Below are positions 1 through 11,570 of a stretch of DNA of 64,000 nt, piece after piece. How positions within the stretch are numbered: the first letter of the stretch is position 1; each line of letters opens with the position of its first letter. A program made the translations under genes and the position numbers. This DNA is from Apricaphanius iberus (Eukaryota > Chordata > Actinopteri > Cyprinodontiformes > Aphaniidae): the NCBI GenBank assembly GCA_028564705.1, contig JAPXFQ010000831.1, positions 2,976,001-3,040,000 on the forward strand, read 5' to 3'. The notes beneath the pieces were generated by a model. That model searched no databases. It was not told the DNA's origin and saw only the letters and a list, made by a program, of their open reading frames with translations.

Positions 1-569
1 CATGATGTTGCAGCTAGTGTTACAGCTATGCAATGCTAAATTTACCCAGCCCACACATTTTCTATTAGACTGAGATCTTTATGGACACATTAGCGGCGTT
101 TCCACTTTGGGAACTTACAGGTAATTTTACTGGACCTTCATGGAAGTCTCCTCCACAGTGAATCGGCACGATAGAGCTGTTTTAAGGGGCATTTCAGGAA
201 TCACCAAGTACCAGTCAGGGGGTGTGGCCGAGTAGAGTGGCTGGGCGGGAGCTGTGGTTAAGTCATGCAGATGGGTTGTAACTGAGAGAGAAGTTATTCT
301 CCAAACAACTGGTTTTGTAAATTGGACAAATTGCTGGTGAAGAAGCAAACAGAAAAACAACCATCCCTACTTATTCCAGTGTCAATCTCGTGTTGTTCTC
401 TCCTGCAGTGGGCACCTTTTGGTGCTGATGAGTACCGCTGCCGAAACAGTCGTAATATGCTGACGTATTAGTAAATTCATTAAAGGGCCAATTTTGCATG
501 GAGACATGACAGCTGAGAGGACCGGGAAAACAGATTCACCCCATCAGATGAAGATCATGATTATTTATT
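1..569. other. No recognised feature
   Basis: No reading frame, RNA or repeat family is recognised here. Short open frames exist on both strands but show no family motif. The sequence looks like ordinary teleost intergenic or intronic DNA. Confidence 0.4.
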
Positions 570-1560
570 TTATCTAGGGCTCTTTGTACTAATTTCAACG
601 AATGTTGAGGATCTCTGTCTATTTGGAACACTTACTTGTGCCTGCGCTTCAACTTTCTAAGTGTAGTAGTTGATTAGATGTAGCTTCAGTACTTATCATG
701 TTCTTCCCTCGTGATGTGAAAACTTTTGTGAAGTGTACCAGTCCCTCATGCTGAAAAACACCCAAGCAGCATGATTCTATCATCTCCCATTGATCAATGG
801 TTTTCCCCTTTTTCCTCCAACTATGATCATTTTGATCAAACTGCTGAAATATAGCTTGATCTGAAAAGAAGCAGATCAGGAGACCCGATAGTTCAACCAC
901 ATAAAAGTTATTTATTGTTATTCTGGAGTTGGATGGCAGAAGAGGCTCTACTGAAATTAAGTTGTCTCAAGAGAAAAGGGTCTGGGCTCCTCCAGATTAG
1001 GTCCCAAGGGAAGAATGCAGAAGGTCACAATCAGCAGGAGAAAATCCAACAGCGCTTGCCTTCACAGAGCCAGTCCAGCAAAAAACCAAGGTCAGGAAAA
1101 GCAGAGGTATCCAATCAGTCTTGTAATGCAGGGTCCAAAGTCAGGCATGGGTCAAGAACAGGAGATTTAGGCAGAACAATGTTAACAGAGAACAGAACGC
1201 TAGATATCACAACTCAGGGTTTTAAGATAATCTGGCAGGGAGCTTCTGGCTGGAAAAGGCTTATATAGGTGGAGACGAGTGAGAAGCAGCAGGTACTAAT
1301 TGAAAGCAGGTGAGTAAGATGTGTAATTAGTGGCAGCACGGAGCAACTAGACACCAGGAGCTTTCAAGCTTCAACATTACATTATCAGACGACAGAAGTT
1401 CTCTTCAACAGTACGATTTTTGTCCCTGAGTGCATTTACAACTGCCGTCTGTCTTTTTAGGGTGCTTTAGAAGTAACCAGCTTCGACTACCATCTTCACA
1501 AGGGCTTTTTGCTTCTGTTCGGGGGTAAATAGACATAATTCGCACCAAATAACATTTATT
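570..1560 (-). pseudogene. Tc1-like transposase remnant (Sleeping Beauty/salmonid type), split by a solo LTR
   Basis: Read on the minus strand, the stretch matches the central part of fish Tc1 transposase genes. The part at 1382-1560 holds the segment before the first catalytic Asp (TGCACTCAGGGACAAA is the typical block). The part at 570-861 holds the segment after it, including the remains of the FGHNDHRYVWRKK-like and GAGGTGALHKI-like blocks, where GGGACTGGTACACTTCAC is still readable. Both halves carry stops and indels, so the gene is dead. The two halves join at the place where the consensus reads through, and the LTR sits between them. No intact inverted terminal repeat was found. The family assignment rests on several separate matching blocks in the right order. 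Confidence 0.75.
862..1381 (-). mobile_element. Solo LTR of a Gypsy-like retrotransposon
   Basis: On the minus strand this 520-bp unit begins TGTAATGTTG and ends CTTCTTTTCA, the TG...CA form of LTR ends. It carries a TATATAAG promoter box (complement near 1255-1265), a pyrimidine-rich mid part and an AATAAA poly(A) signal (complement near 903-910), in LTR order U3-R-U5. Flanks are TGATC (857-861) and TTATC (1382-1386), a 5-bp target duplication with one change. The flanking DNA on both sides is the same Tc1 copy, which fixes the insertion site independently. No internal gag or pol lies nearby, so it is a solo LTR left by recombination. The exact last bases at 862 are less certain than those at 1381. 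Confidence 0.7.
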
Positions 1561-2979
1561 TCTGAACCTTATTGCAAGTTCAAAGTTCCGACACAGTCTG
1601 ACCAACTTAAAAAGAAACCAGCAGTATAAATAAACCTTAAGTTACATCTGCTTTGTAGGAGTTGTAAAGGACGCAATATTTATTTCAAGGCGTCACATCA
1701 TATCAGGAACAGTGATGATAATATGTGGTGATATTGGACAACTCCAACATGCCGTAGCTTCTCAAAGCAACTTAATTTCACGTTCACTCTGAAGAATGTT
1801 CCAAACACTTTAAAAAGGAAAACACAAATTCAGGTTAAATATCTTATTATTATATTTTCAAGTAGCTTTGATAACCTTTCATCTGATTTGCCCCAGTCCC
1901 AGTGTTACTTCTCTAACATAAACCATAGAAAATATAAATAAAAAGACTGCAGAGCTCTGTGAGTTTTTAACCAAGAATAAGTTCATGATTTTATATCTTT
2001 AAAGAAATGTTTAAGTATGTTATGTGAAGAATGAAAGAAAAAGGATAGAAGTTCATTAAGGTAATTTGATTTTTAACAAGTTCAAAAACTTCTGTGTGTT
2101 ACATAAGGCATACAAATCGGCTAATGGACAAAGCAAATTGAAAAATAATCTCATAACACTTCAATAAAGCAGGTTTAGTTTAATGAAGTAAATGAACGAG
2201 CGCAAGAACTTTTGAACTAGATTGAAGCTAGATTTTAATTTTCTTATGTTCATAAATTGTATCTTATTGTTTAATCTTGGCAGGAAACCACACAGCCCCG
2301 AGCAATCAGCATAAACCATTCAGTTGCCTGATAACATCAGCACCTTCCACATAAGCAGCTCCACAATCAGCTGCAACGTCTATGTTAAAACGACGTTGCT
2401 AGAGAATAAATTGCTCATTGTCACACTCCTCAGAGTCTGTACAGGGCTGCGGGCCACAGTTTCTTAAAGGATCTAAATTAATTCACTGTTTTATTTTACT
2501 TCTTTTTTAACTGAATAATATTTGTGGTTATATCCTGTGGAGTACAAATTGGACGTCTCTCAATTTGATATGTGTAGGATGGCTGATGACCGAATATGTT
2601 TGGAAGCTAAATCCTGGGGTTTTTCCTACCTACTTCGACAATTTCAAACATTAATACATCCATCCAGTGATCATCTTCAGCATATCAGGACTATGATCCA
2701 AAAGTAGGGTGGTACCACAAACAGATTTGGTAGTAAATTCGTTAAAATTGACATTTTCAGCATTATATATCAGTTAAAAATATTGATGTTGACAGATTAT
2801 CTTTGTTTACTGTGTTTTAGCTTTCTCTGTATTTTTCTTGTGATTTTGACTTTCAATAATGACTTTGATTTTGAACATAAAATAAAGTTAACATTTGAGA
2901 GGTCGGCCCAGGGCTGAGACATGCAGTGTCAACCCAACTGACTCTACAGTCAGTGTATTAACTTTTATGGGAGGCTACT
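1561..2979. other. No recognised feature
   Basis: AT-rich sequence without a recognisable repeat, RNA or coding motif. A 61-codon open frame at 2522-2707 on the plus strand shows no family resemblance. Confidence 0.4.
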
Positions 2980-3371
2980 CAGCACTTTTACATGCAGCAA
3001 GAGTCCGACTGAAATCAGACTTTTGAAATGCATGTATACACCTTAGTCCAACTCAAATGGAACTGAACTGGAGTTTTACAAACTGGACTAAGCTACTTAG
3101 AAAATGTGATGGTTTCTTTTTCAAGCAAACCCATAGTTGCATTTCCGCCTCTCCTAACTTCACGAGGGGTTGCATGCGTGCGGGGGCGGGGTGGCAGGTT
3201 GCAGCGTAGTCCGATTCAAATCGCATTATCCTGGAAGCATAGCCGAGGTTCTGAAACTCCAGTTTGGTTCAACTCCAGCTGGACTAAGGTGTATACATGC
3301 ATTTTAAAAGTCTGATTTCAGTCAGACTTAGGCAAGAATTTTAATTTCTTTTGCTGCATGTAAACGTACTG
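2980..3371. mobile_element. Foldback/MITE with long inverted repeats
   Basis: The left arm (2980-3085) and the right arm (3250-3371) are near-perfect reverse complements. Both contain GGTGTATACATGCATTT or its complement, AGTCTGATTTCAGTC, and a terminal GCTGCATGTAAA block. The outer ends read CAGCACTTTTACATGC on the left and, complemented, CAGTACGTTTACATGC on the right. The loop is GC-richer and has no coding potential. A similar ending (TCTGCATGTAAATGTACTGAC) sits at 3592-3613, so an older or nested copy may extend the element. No convincing target duplication was seen, so the superfamily is not assigned. Confidence 0.75.
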
Positions 3372-3865
3372 TCTGCTTCACTCCCGCCAGCATCTGTTTA
3401 CTGCCTCTGTGCCACTTGAGGCTAACCACTATAAGGCTAACATGTAGGAGCGCAAGTCGCCATTTATCGTAGTAGAGTTGAACGTTCTTCTGACTTCATA
3501 GTTCAATATCCTAAGTGAAATGTAAACTGGGTCTCTGCTCTCAACAGAGGGCAAGCTCTTAGCCAATTACACCAAAAAGCTTGATTTAGATCTGCATGTA
3601 AATGTACTGACTGATGACCCTAAGGCCGGCTCCAAGAGAGAAAAACAGCTGTCCATCGGGGTGATGGGGTGGAATTTAAAGTCACTCAGTTGAGTTTTGG
3701 GTCTGAGTCCATGACTCTTCTTGCAGTGGGATGTACCAAGAAAATCACTCTCGGTCAGATATCCCAAGTACGCTGGAAAGTTACAGTGGCTGCAGGATAA
3801 AAGAAGTTGGTTACTTTAGGTGAGTTTTGATTTCTAGTTCAAAGTTCTTCCATATTCAATTTTAA
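3372..3865. other. Flank with partial foldback end
   Basis: Apart from the extra foldback-type end at 3592-3613, nothing is recognised here. Confidence 0.35.
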
Positions 3866-4607
3866 CTCTTTAGGTGCCAAAGTAAATATTTAAGCCACAA
3901 TGGGTGTGTTGCCATAGAAAAGTTTGCAGTAAATTGAGTATGAACTCACCCCACCAAACGAGGAGACAAGGGAGTGGTGGCGGCAGTCGCAGCATAGAGA
4001 AAACTAGTTTTAGAGAGTTAAAACCTAGGATATCGAGAGGGCTGTTTACCAATGAGTTCACCGCTGTCAACTAATGGCTGATTCAGAGTCTGAAGAGGAA
4101 TATTCACCCTCTGATCAAGATATTCGTTTGTCCAGTAAGAAAGAAAGTGATTCTCCATCAGTGACAGCCAGTCCCATTCGCCATGACGGTCCACAAGCAG
4201 CACACACCAGGTCAGATGCTCTGCTTAACCATGTCAGGGTGAGAGAAAGGTAAAAAGTGGGTTTAGCAGGGGTGGTCAAAACACTGCATATTAAGACAGT
4301 GGTAGTGGAAATCTAAACACCCATGGAAATAGCAGCAGATCCGGTGGAAAATCTGGGAGAAAATACACTGCTAACACTGAAGGAGGCAGCAGTGATGTTC
4401 ACCAAACTTTATCTCTAACCATATTCAAGCTACAACCTTTTGAAATAATTATATCTAATATGAATATTTTATTGAAAAAACTGTGGCGTCTAAAGAGTCG
4501 TTTCATCTAATATAAACTGGCATATAATTTATCATTGTTTTGTAGCTCTTGGTATTGCTTGATATTGCCACTCCTTTTTACTATAACTTCCACCATGAAG
4601 CAAGAGG
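3866..4607 (+). mobile_element. TTAA-flanked piggyBac-like non-autonomous element
   Basis: The unit is bounded by TTAA at 3862-3865 and TTAA at 4608-4611, the target duplication expected for piggyBac elements. The ends read CTCTTTAGG on the left and, complemented, CCTCTTGC on the right, a weak inverted match. Inside, an open frame at 4073-4252 starts with an acidic MADSESEEEYSPSDQD-type peptide, the style of N terminus seen in many piggyBac transposases, then stops at codon 60, close to a possible GTAAAA splice donor. No catalytic DDD domain follows. It is probably an internally deleted derivative. TTAA is common in AT-rich DNA, so the bounds could be chance. Confidence 0.45.
4073..4252 (+). 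pseudogene. N-terminal piggyBac-like transposase fragment
   Basis: A 59-codon frame from the ATG at 4073 encodes an acidic, Ser/Glu/Asp-rich peptide with no recognisable catalytic motif. Position inside a TTAA-bounded unit and composition suggest the N terminus of a piggyBac transposase. It ends at TAA close to an AAAG/GTAAAA donor-like site, so the real protein may have continued in another exon that is missing here. A chance open frame cannot be excluded. Confidence 0.35.
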
Positions 4608-4754
4608 TTAACCTTTAAACTCAAAGGATGTCAGAGGGTTGGATTCGATACATATGGATAGGTCCTTTTTGATCAGGGGCGCTGCAAAATATCCCCCCAA
4701 AAAAATCAACCGAAAATTTGGGAATAGAAGGTTCTTTCTAAACCCTTTGTCCAG

Positions 4755-5115
4755 AGTCAAAATCAAGTCAAAGTCAAATTTATTTCTATTGCACTTTGAA
4801 AACAGCAGCTTTGTTTGACCAGGAGCTGCACATTAAAAAAGAGACAAAAACAAAGGAAGACACGACAAAAATTAAGAAAGGAAGCAAAAAAAATAAAAAT
4901 AAAGGGGAAAAGAGCAGAACAGTGTGAAGGATTCTAATTAAAAGCTATGTAAAAAAAAAAAAAAAAAGTTTTTTTAGAAAGTCTTATTCCGGGGAGGACC
5001 TGATCTGAAGCGACCGTTTGTTGCACCGTTTAGGATTTGTCAGAGCAAAGACCCGGTCCCTTCTGCTTTTATCTGGACCTCGGGACAGCTATCAGCAGTT
5101 CGTCTGCAGGCTTCA
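4755..5115 (-). mobile_element. L2-like LINE 3' end fragment
   Basis: On the minus strand this ends in an AAATAAATTTGACTTTGACTT-like tail, the AATAAA-plus-TGACTT ending typical of teleost L2-related LINEs. The complement starts at about 4755 with AAGTCAAAGTCAAATTT. The more distal part (4985-5115) resembles the GC-richer 3' untranslated segment seen in such copies. There is no remaining reverse transcriptase frame. An A-rich run at 4860-4970 lies in the middle. Confidence 0.55.
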
Positions 5116-5811
5116 TTCTCTTAAAGCAGTGGTGTCCTGTCAGTTTTAGATGTCACTGCTACAACGGTGTAATTAACAGATCCTCTAATTAATCTATTAA
5201 AACGTTCAGAGGATTCATTGATTTATGTTTCAGTGGCAGATAAATCTGTGTTAAAATGAAATAAGATTCCATGTTTTTTATTCTTCTTTCTTGAACGCAG
5301 AAGTGATCTGAAGTATGGAAATACTTCAACTTCAATACTGGATTGTTACTACAAGCTGCAGCAGCACAGCACGATGCATGGGCAGCGGCCGAAAGAGACC
5401 CTAGGGCTGCTGATCAGTCAGAAAAAATTCCCTTAAGTGCATTAAGGTGAAGACTTTGTGCTAAGCGCCATTTAATTTCACTTTATACCATTTTAATCAC
5501 ATTTACTTGTGTAGGTAAACCAATTATCTAAATAAATCAATCTTTAATGCAAATAAATAATACATACAGTAAAAAAAGAGCCTCAACAACAATATTTTAA
5601 GGTTTCAGTCTTTATCATTACATTTTCAATGAAACCTGTTTCTCATATCAATCCTACTTAAGGATGAAGTGTGAATTGAGAATAATTTATACTTTCAAGG
5701 CCATGTAAACTCAAAAGGTTGCAACCATCAGGTCACCAGGGCTTCACAGAGACAAAAAGGACAAAAAAACATGCCCTTACATCTGAGTAAAATTCAGAAA
5801 GAAACAAAAAA
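5116..5811. other. No recognised feature
   Basis: No coding, RNA or repeat signature recognised; AT-rich sequence. Confidence 0.35.
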
Positions 5812-5965
5812 TTGTGTGTTTTGATTGAGGACGGAAGACGCGAGAACCCACAGATGCACATGGAGAAAATGGAAACTCCATGTAAAAAGACCCCAGGCTG
5901 GGATTTAAACCCAGGACCTTCTGGCTGCAATGCAACAGTACCACCATCAGTGCAGTCCCTGAAAC
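5812..5965 (-). mobile_element. tRNA-derived V-SINE-type fragment
   Basis: Read on the minus strand, it has an A-box-like TGGTGGTACTGTTG, an AGCCAGAAGGTCCTGGG spacer, a B-box-like GGTTTAAATCC, and then the conserved central segment of V-SINE/HE1-type SINEs (CATGGAGTTTCCATTTTC, CATCTGTGGGTTC). These occur in the order expected of the family. The 3' tail is missing, and divergence is clear, so it is an old truncated copy. Confidence 0.7.
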
Positions 5966-7029
5966 ACGTTTTCATTAAAAATACATCATTAAACTTATTT
6001 GGGAGTAAAAGTAATTATTTAGACAAATATCTTCATTCAGAAATGTTTAAATACATTATTTTACTTGAATTGATCTGAAAAATAAAGGCTTTAAGGATGT
6101 AAAATATTTCACCTTTTTTATTTCAGTGTGTTTCTTATGCTTTTGGAAATATGCTGAGAGATAATTTGCTTTCGTTGTATCTCCTAGAAACTGTTTGTTG
6201 CAGCACCTGAGATGTATGCACACCTAAACATCATTGGCATGCTGCGGCAGCAACAATAGCAGCAACAGAAAACCTGAAGACTAAATCTGACTCAACTGCC
6301 TGAAAGAGCCTTTCTATCTTAGCTATACTCATGGCAGTACTTTTAGGCTTTAAACTAAAGACAGAGCCTGAAGTCCTTTAACACTGTAGAAGATTTTCTT
6401 GGAGGAATCTTTAGCAGCCTTAAAATGTGCAGTTTTCTGATAGTGGCAGTGAGCCCTCAGGAAAAAATCACATGGGAGCAGGTGAGTCGGGAACCATTCG
6501 GATCCTGCTTCTTTTCTTTCAATGTTTTGATCGCTGGCTGCTATCTCCACCAACCAACAGGCAGACAATTCCCAGCTTCATAAGTCCACTACACTCAACG
6601 CTCTAGAACACTGGAAGGGATAACATGCAAGAAATATGGAATAGTTTCTTTACTTTGTTTAGTTAAGAGGAAACAAGACATAACCATTATGCATTCTGAA
6701 AGCTCGATAGTTATGCAGTTATTTCCGAGCCCTCACATCTTCCAAACATGCATGAACATCAAGCAGCTCTTCAATGGAAAAAGTCAAGTCATCATACAGG
6801 ACTGCATTTTTTAAGATGTTGCCAGACAGGGTCAGATATCCCTTTTCTTTTTATTCTTTTTGTTTTTTCTTTTTTTTGGGAGTAGGGGACAATAAACAGT
6901 AAAATTTCAGAGACTTTTAGTTTTGGTGGAAACGTAAAAAACAAACAAAAGCTCTCTCCTACTTCATTACAACTTGCCTTGCAGTGCAAACATTTAACTT
7001 GTTAAATATTTGTATGGAATGCTCCTTAG
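5966..7029. other. No recognised feature
   Basis: No supported gene or repeat. Several 60-80-codon open frames lack motifs. Poly-T/TTTTC runs occur at 6840-6880. Confidence 0.35.
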
Positions 7030-7370
7030 TTGTAGCTATAGCATTGTTCTGTGGGGCAACTTTATCTGGGTAATCCACCGTTCGCAGCGTCGCGGTTCCA
7101 CGCTTTTGTTCACTCCTGTACCACCCTTCTAACATCTCTTTCTTCTAGGTCCGGTCTAGGGGGGTCCTGAGCAGGCTCGGAAAGAGTATTTTCCTGAAGA
7201 CTGCGCCCCCATACTGAGTCTTCCTCCAGTTCTCCGACAATATCTCTCCCCAGACCTTTTGATCATTCACGCCTTCAATAAACTGTTAAAATTCAGAATC
7301 TGTAGCATTGTTCCTGCTTGTGAATAGTTCCATCCGTAGCGTGGTCCTAGCTAGTGAATTGCCTACCACG
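7030..7370 (+). repeat. LTR-like block with poly(A) signal, unclassified
   Basis: This short GC-richer block differs from its AT-rich flanks. It contains a polypyrimidine-AG site (TCTTTCTTCTAG near 7138-7149), a pyrimidine-rich middle and CAATAAACTG at about 7278, followed by GCATTGTTCCTGCTTGTG, which is the style of the R-U5 end of fish LTR retrotransposons. No TG/CA ends or target duplication could be fixed. It may be a decayed solo LTR. Confidence 0.3.
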
Positions 7371-7414
7371 CTCTATATGAATTCATACTGTTCACTGTGC
7401 AATTTAAGTCCACT

Positions 7415-8300
7415 TCATTTATCATTGTGTCCATATTCTACCTTTATACTGGTTCTTCTATGAGACCTTCCGGTAGGAGTGTAAGCCACAAAAGCTAACT
7501 GCTGAAAAAGAGGCTGTTTACAGTGCCATACCCAAGTAATTAATGGAAAGTTAATTCGAAGGAAAAGTGTAGTAGAAACGGGAATTACCGCATCCTTGAA
7601 TGAATTGTGAAGCAAAGTCCATTCAAAGGTTTAAAAAATTCACAAAATGTGAACTGCAGCTGTAGTTAGAGTTTAAAGAGCCACTGCACAGAGACATGTC
7701 TGTTAAATAGACTACAAGTGTCAGAATTCTTTCGACCAAACCCTAGTGAACCAGAGACAACTTTAGAAGCTTCTTATTTGGGCTATGGAGAAAAAGGACT
7801 GGACTGTTACTTGGTGTTTCAGAGTCCCTTTTTTCAGATGAAAGTCATATTGCATTCATTTCCACAAATCGGAGATGATTTAAGAAGTCTTGGCCCGTTC
7901 TGTGTTGGTGATAATCCACTGTGTTCTATCAAGTCAGAACAGTTGTCTACCTGGAAACTTTAGATCACTTCAGGCTTCCTTAACCTGTAGATGTTGATTT
8001 CATTTTCCATTGGGACTTGGTTCCGGCCCACAATAGCCTGAATAACCTGCAAACTCACCAGACCCAAATCCCCAAGAGAATCTATTAATCTTGTTAAGAG
8101 GAATACGATAGACACCAGAACCCACAATGCAGATGAGCTGAAGGTTGCTATAATTTAACCTTGGCTTCTGGAACAACTCAGCAAAACCACAGGCTGATTT
8201 CCATGCCACGCTGCACTGATGCAGTAAACCGTGCAAATGGGGCCAAAACACAGAACTGGGAGCTGATATTGAATGGCACCCACCTTAGTAGGTATGTAAG
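7415..8300 (+). pseudogene. Degenerate Tc1/mariner transposase
   Basis: The plus strand follows a common fish Tc1-like transposase in order. Recognisable blocks are GGAAAAGTGTAGTAGAAA and AAGTCCATTCAAAGG (N-terminal half), GAGAAAAAGGACTGGACTG with CAGATGAAAGT (around the first catalytic Asp), CACTGTGTTCTATCAAGTC, then CAAACTCACCAGACCC (AxSPDxNPxEN-type block containing the third catalytic region) and AATGCAGATGAGCTGAAGG near the C terminus. The stretch between the first and second catalytic Asp is largely deleted, and stops occur in all frames. It is non-functional. A second related copy lies at 17370-17985 and a third, nested one at 45215-46510. Confidence 0.8.
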
Positions 8301-10194
8301 ATAGATTTTAAAAATCAAAAAAAAATTCAGTGGCTGTAAGACTAAGTACACGTACTGTAGACCAGAAATAGACATCTAAAATAAATCTGCATTTGTATTT
8401 TCTTTTGATGCTTCTGTTGTGTTTTTTGAAGGAATTTAAAACTTAAGCTGTTTGTTAATCAGATCCTCAAGACCTTTTGTTTTTTTATTGCCTTCAAAGA
8501 AAATTTTTAAAGAAAATTGTGTTAAAAGGATGTAAAATGATTGTTGTTTTCTGTTTTTTTTTTGTCAGGTATTGTTTCTCTCTTTGTCTCTCATGTAAAC
8601 AGCTGAGTCAGCTGAAGAGGACCTTTTTTTTTTGCATTTCAACCTTCTCCAGATCATTAATGACAGTTCATCGGTACTGGAGCAAACAACATGTGGATAT
8701 TGCTTCCTCTGCTACTAAAGACAGTTGCTGAATTCGCAGGATGGATTTTGTTTTACAGCTCAAGTCATCCTCACAGATGCTGCCCCATGATCTGCTCAAC
8801 TGGGAAGCAGCAATCAGGCAAATAACATGCTACCCAGTGCTGCAAAGGCTGTACTGCAGGACAATGTTCTACAAACAGAATGATAAATACCTTCAGATAT
8901 TGTTGCTAGTTTGTTGCATTTTATCTTTTAGAGCACCCTGTGTAGTTGACATGTCAGAAAAACACAGTTTATGTTAAGTAATGACAAATAATAAATCGGA
9001 CAGCAAAGCCACAATTTAGCACTGGATCTGCTTCTTGTTTTCACAGCATACCCCCAGGTCTAACAACCATGAAATTCCAGTTATGCATTCCAACATTCAA
9101 GTAAATATGCAGTACATTATGCAGACTGAGCTAGAAGGTGGCTAACACTTCACAGGAACGATGTGCCGAGACCATAACACGAAGAGTTATTCAAGATTTT
9201 TACAGGAGACGGTAACAGCAGCTTCGCCTCGCCCTGTATGTCTCTATAAATTCACTGTAATTTCAAGATTTACTTCTGCTGTGCAGCGGGAGGCTTCTGA
9301 ATAAATCTGTGGAAACACTTGGTTTTATCTGCTGCTGAAAAGATAAAGAATACAATAAAAACTCTGAAGTTGATCAAAAACTTGTGACTTTTTAACATCT
9401 GACAGTGAGAAATGTCATCAGCTAGCTGAACTAAAGAACCTAAGCTAAAGGCTTATTTTTTTTCCATCCTCCAATTTTACTAAAGCTTCATAACTGCAAG
9501 GGTGTAATGCTTACATTTAAAATGCTTATATCTGTATAAATAAAACAACTTTGAGTCACATCATACAAGACCAATTCATCTAGGAACAAGCAGAGCCTGA
9601 TGACTAACTGTGCTAACTTCAGTTGCTAAAAATGATCCTCATCAGTTTTACAGATGTTTTAGCACAGGTTTAACACATATCGGACTGTATCTGACTCCTC
9701 TTTTCATGTAGCGGTTAAATTTCATCTAGACTTAGGTGACCAAAGCAGGACCAAAGCCAGTAACGAAGTATATAACGTCGCCAGTTCAGTTTCAGGTTAA
9801 AGTCCTTCTGCAACTCATCGTGGGTGGTAACTGAAACTCTCTGTGATCAATTAAGTCAACTCATGTAAACATTGTGATGTTCCAGGTTCTTGGTCAAAAA
9901 GACTGCCACCACCCCTCTTTTTTTCACTTTTAAATAAACTTTAAATACAAAACTAGAAATAAATCTTTTTGTCCATAGTTGTTGTCTGATGCTCAGGTAA
10001 TTGGTTAAAGAGATTTGTCAAAGGTCTCACTTTCAAGATTTTGAAGAAAAAATGGGAACTCTGCACAGATGGTCCCAAAAACCAAGAGCTGAAATGATCA
10101 GAAACCCAGGCTATTTAAAACAAAAATCTTGGAAATTTTATACTGTGTTTTGCTTTTCTCTAACATAAAAAGTACTAATGGATCAGTCTGTTAC
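8301..10194. other. Unrecognised, unique-looking stretch
   Basis: I recognise no repeat or gene in this 1.9-kb stretch. It has higher complexity than the repeat-filled flanks, for example around 8600-8960, where an AP-1-like TGAGTCAG (8604) and mixed-composition sequence occur. Open frames of 78-84 codons at 8477-8977 lack motifs. It could be intronic or intergenic host DNA. Confidence 0.35.
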
Positions 10195-10262
10195 TTTTTT
10201 TGTGTATCTGCTCTGTCTTCTCCAACCCGCAGTTGGACGTGAGATGGCCGTTCACACTGAAC
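10195..10262 (+). mobile_element. L2-type LINE 3' untranslated scrap
   Basis: CTGCTCTGTCTTCTCCAACC followed by AGTTGGACGTGAGATGGCCG and TTCACACTGAACAGTG matches the conserved untranslated segment of fish L2-related LINEs (normally ...CAGATGGCCGCTCACACTGAGCC). Only about 70 bp remain. Confidence 0.55.
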
Positions 10263-11139
10263 AGTGTGCCTATGGCATAAGCAGCACAGGCAAATGCTAA
10301 GAGCTCCGACTTCCATTAGGGTGCCACAAACAGTGGAAAAAAAATCTATATTTTTATTCAGGTTATTTTAAAATTACTGCTTGAGGCCACAGGTTCTGGT
10401 ACGAGGGGTCAAGAAGCTTCTTGTGTGATTTGATTAAACCCGCCAATTGACTTAATTTGAACCATAATAGGCTTTTGTCCAAAAGGAAAAAACAGTCAGG
10501 CGCCCATTGAAGAAAACGAAGGAGAGAAGAGTAGGAAAAATGTGAAGAAGACAGAGGTATATACAGCAATGTTAATATGACAAAGTTACTTAAATTATGC
10601 ATTATTTTTATTGTTTTAGCTTTGTCAATTTGCTAGCTGACTTGTTGTGGATGGTAGCAGGATTACTAAAGAAATAAATAGCTATATGCAACTCAAACTG
10701 ATGCTCCACACAATTTATATTCATATTTTTTATTTAAAAAAAAAAGTACATTTAAAATAAAACGTAATGTGAAAATAGCGATTAGAGTGATAATAAAGCA
10801 CCACTGAGAGAGAGAAACTGAGTGTCGCCTGAATTAAGTCTAGGCTGCCCAGAAGTGTTAAACAAAAAACCTTGCAAATCATTGTTTCTTAGAAAATTAA
10901 TTATTACCGTGGTCTGAGACACCAATAAAAATGTATAAACGAATGAAAATTTTAAAAAAAAATAGAAAATACAAAAGCAAAGTTTCTTTACTCTGTTAAA
11001 AATCATTAACATTGTTAAAATATGCTCATTTAAAATAATTCATGAACGGTCAGTGCTGCAGGTCAATAGCTCAATTTAATCTGCTTGGTTTCCTTAGATA
11101 GGAACATTTTAAAACCAATTTGTGTAATAAACTGAACTT
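10263..11139. other. No recognised feature
   Basis: AT-rich; open frames at 10363-10602 and 10782-11012 (minus) show no family motif. Confidence 0.35.
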
Positions 11140-11290
11140 AGCGCATTGTTACCTCCGCCAAGGAGGTAATGCTTTTGTGTCTGTGTGTCTGTCTGTTAGC
11201 AACTCAAAAATTTATGAACAGATCTAGACTCGATTGTCAGGAAATATCGGCAGTGGGACCAGGAACAGCTGATTACATTTTGGGGTTTAT
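11140..11290 (+). repeat. Dispersed CTCCGCCAAGGAGG-type repeat, class uncertain
   Basis: TTACCTCCGCCAAGGAGGTA followed by GTCTGTGTGTCTGTCTGTTAG, AACTCAAAAATTTATGAACAG and later CAGGAAAT...GGAACAGCTGATTA is a dispersed repeat seen in many fish and invertebrate genomes. CTCCGCCAAGGAGG itself is nearly palindromic. I cannot name its class safely; only a part of the unit is present. Confidence 0.55.
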
Positions 11291-11570
11291 CTGACATGAA
11301 GCGTATATCCAGCAATCCACCAGGGGTGCTAACCTCTACTCCTCTCCCATGTCAGAGAGCTCGCAAGCGCAGGAGTACCGCTACAGCTGGAGCCAACGCC
11401 CAGCAAATTAATCGAGCATGTACAAAAAGCACAGCAGCAGCACAAATACAGCCATGCATCTCATTAACAGAAATTTTATAGGAAAAGTACCTAAAGTTAG
11501 AATTACATCACAACATAAGGATGAGGGGGATGAGTGGCCCTGGTGGAGGTCTGTGCGTTCTGAGTGATTT

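Noticed and set aside
915..1268. 117-codon plus-strand frame
   Set aside because: Antisense to the solo LTR; no domain.
3570..3760. LINE fragment near GGTCTGAGTCCATGAC
   Set aside because: The resemblance to an L2 3' segment is limited to about 16 bp and the surrounding bases do not follow.
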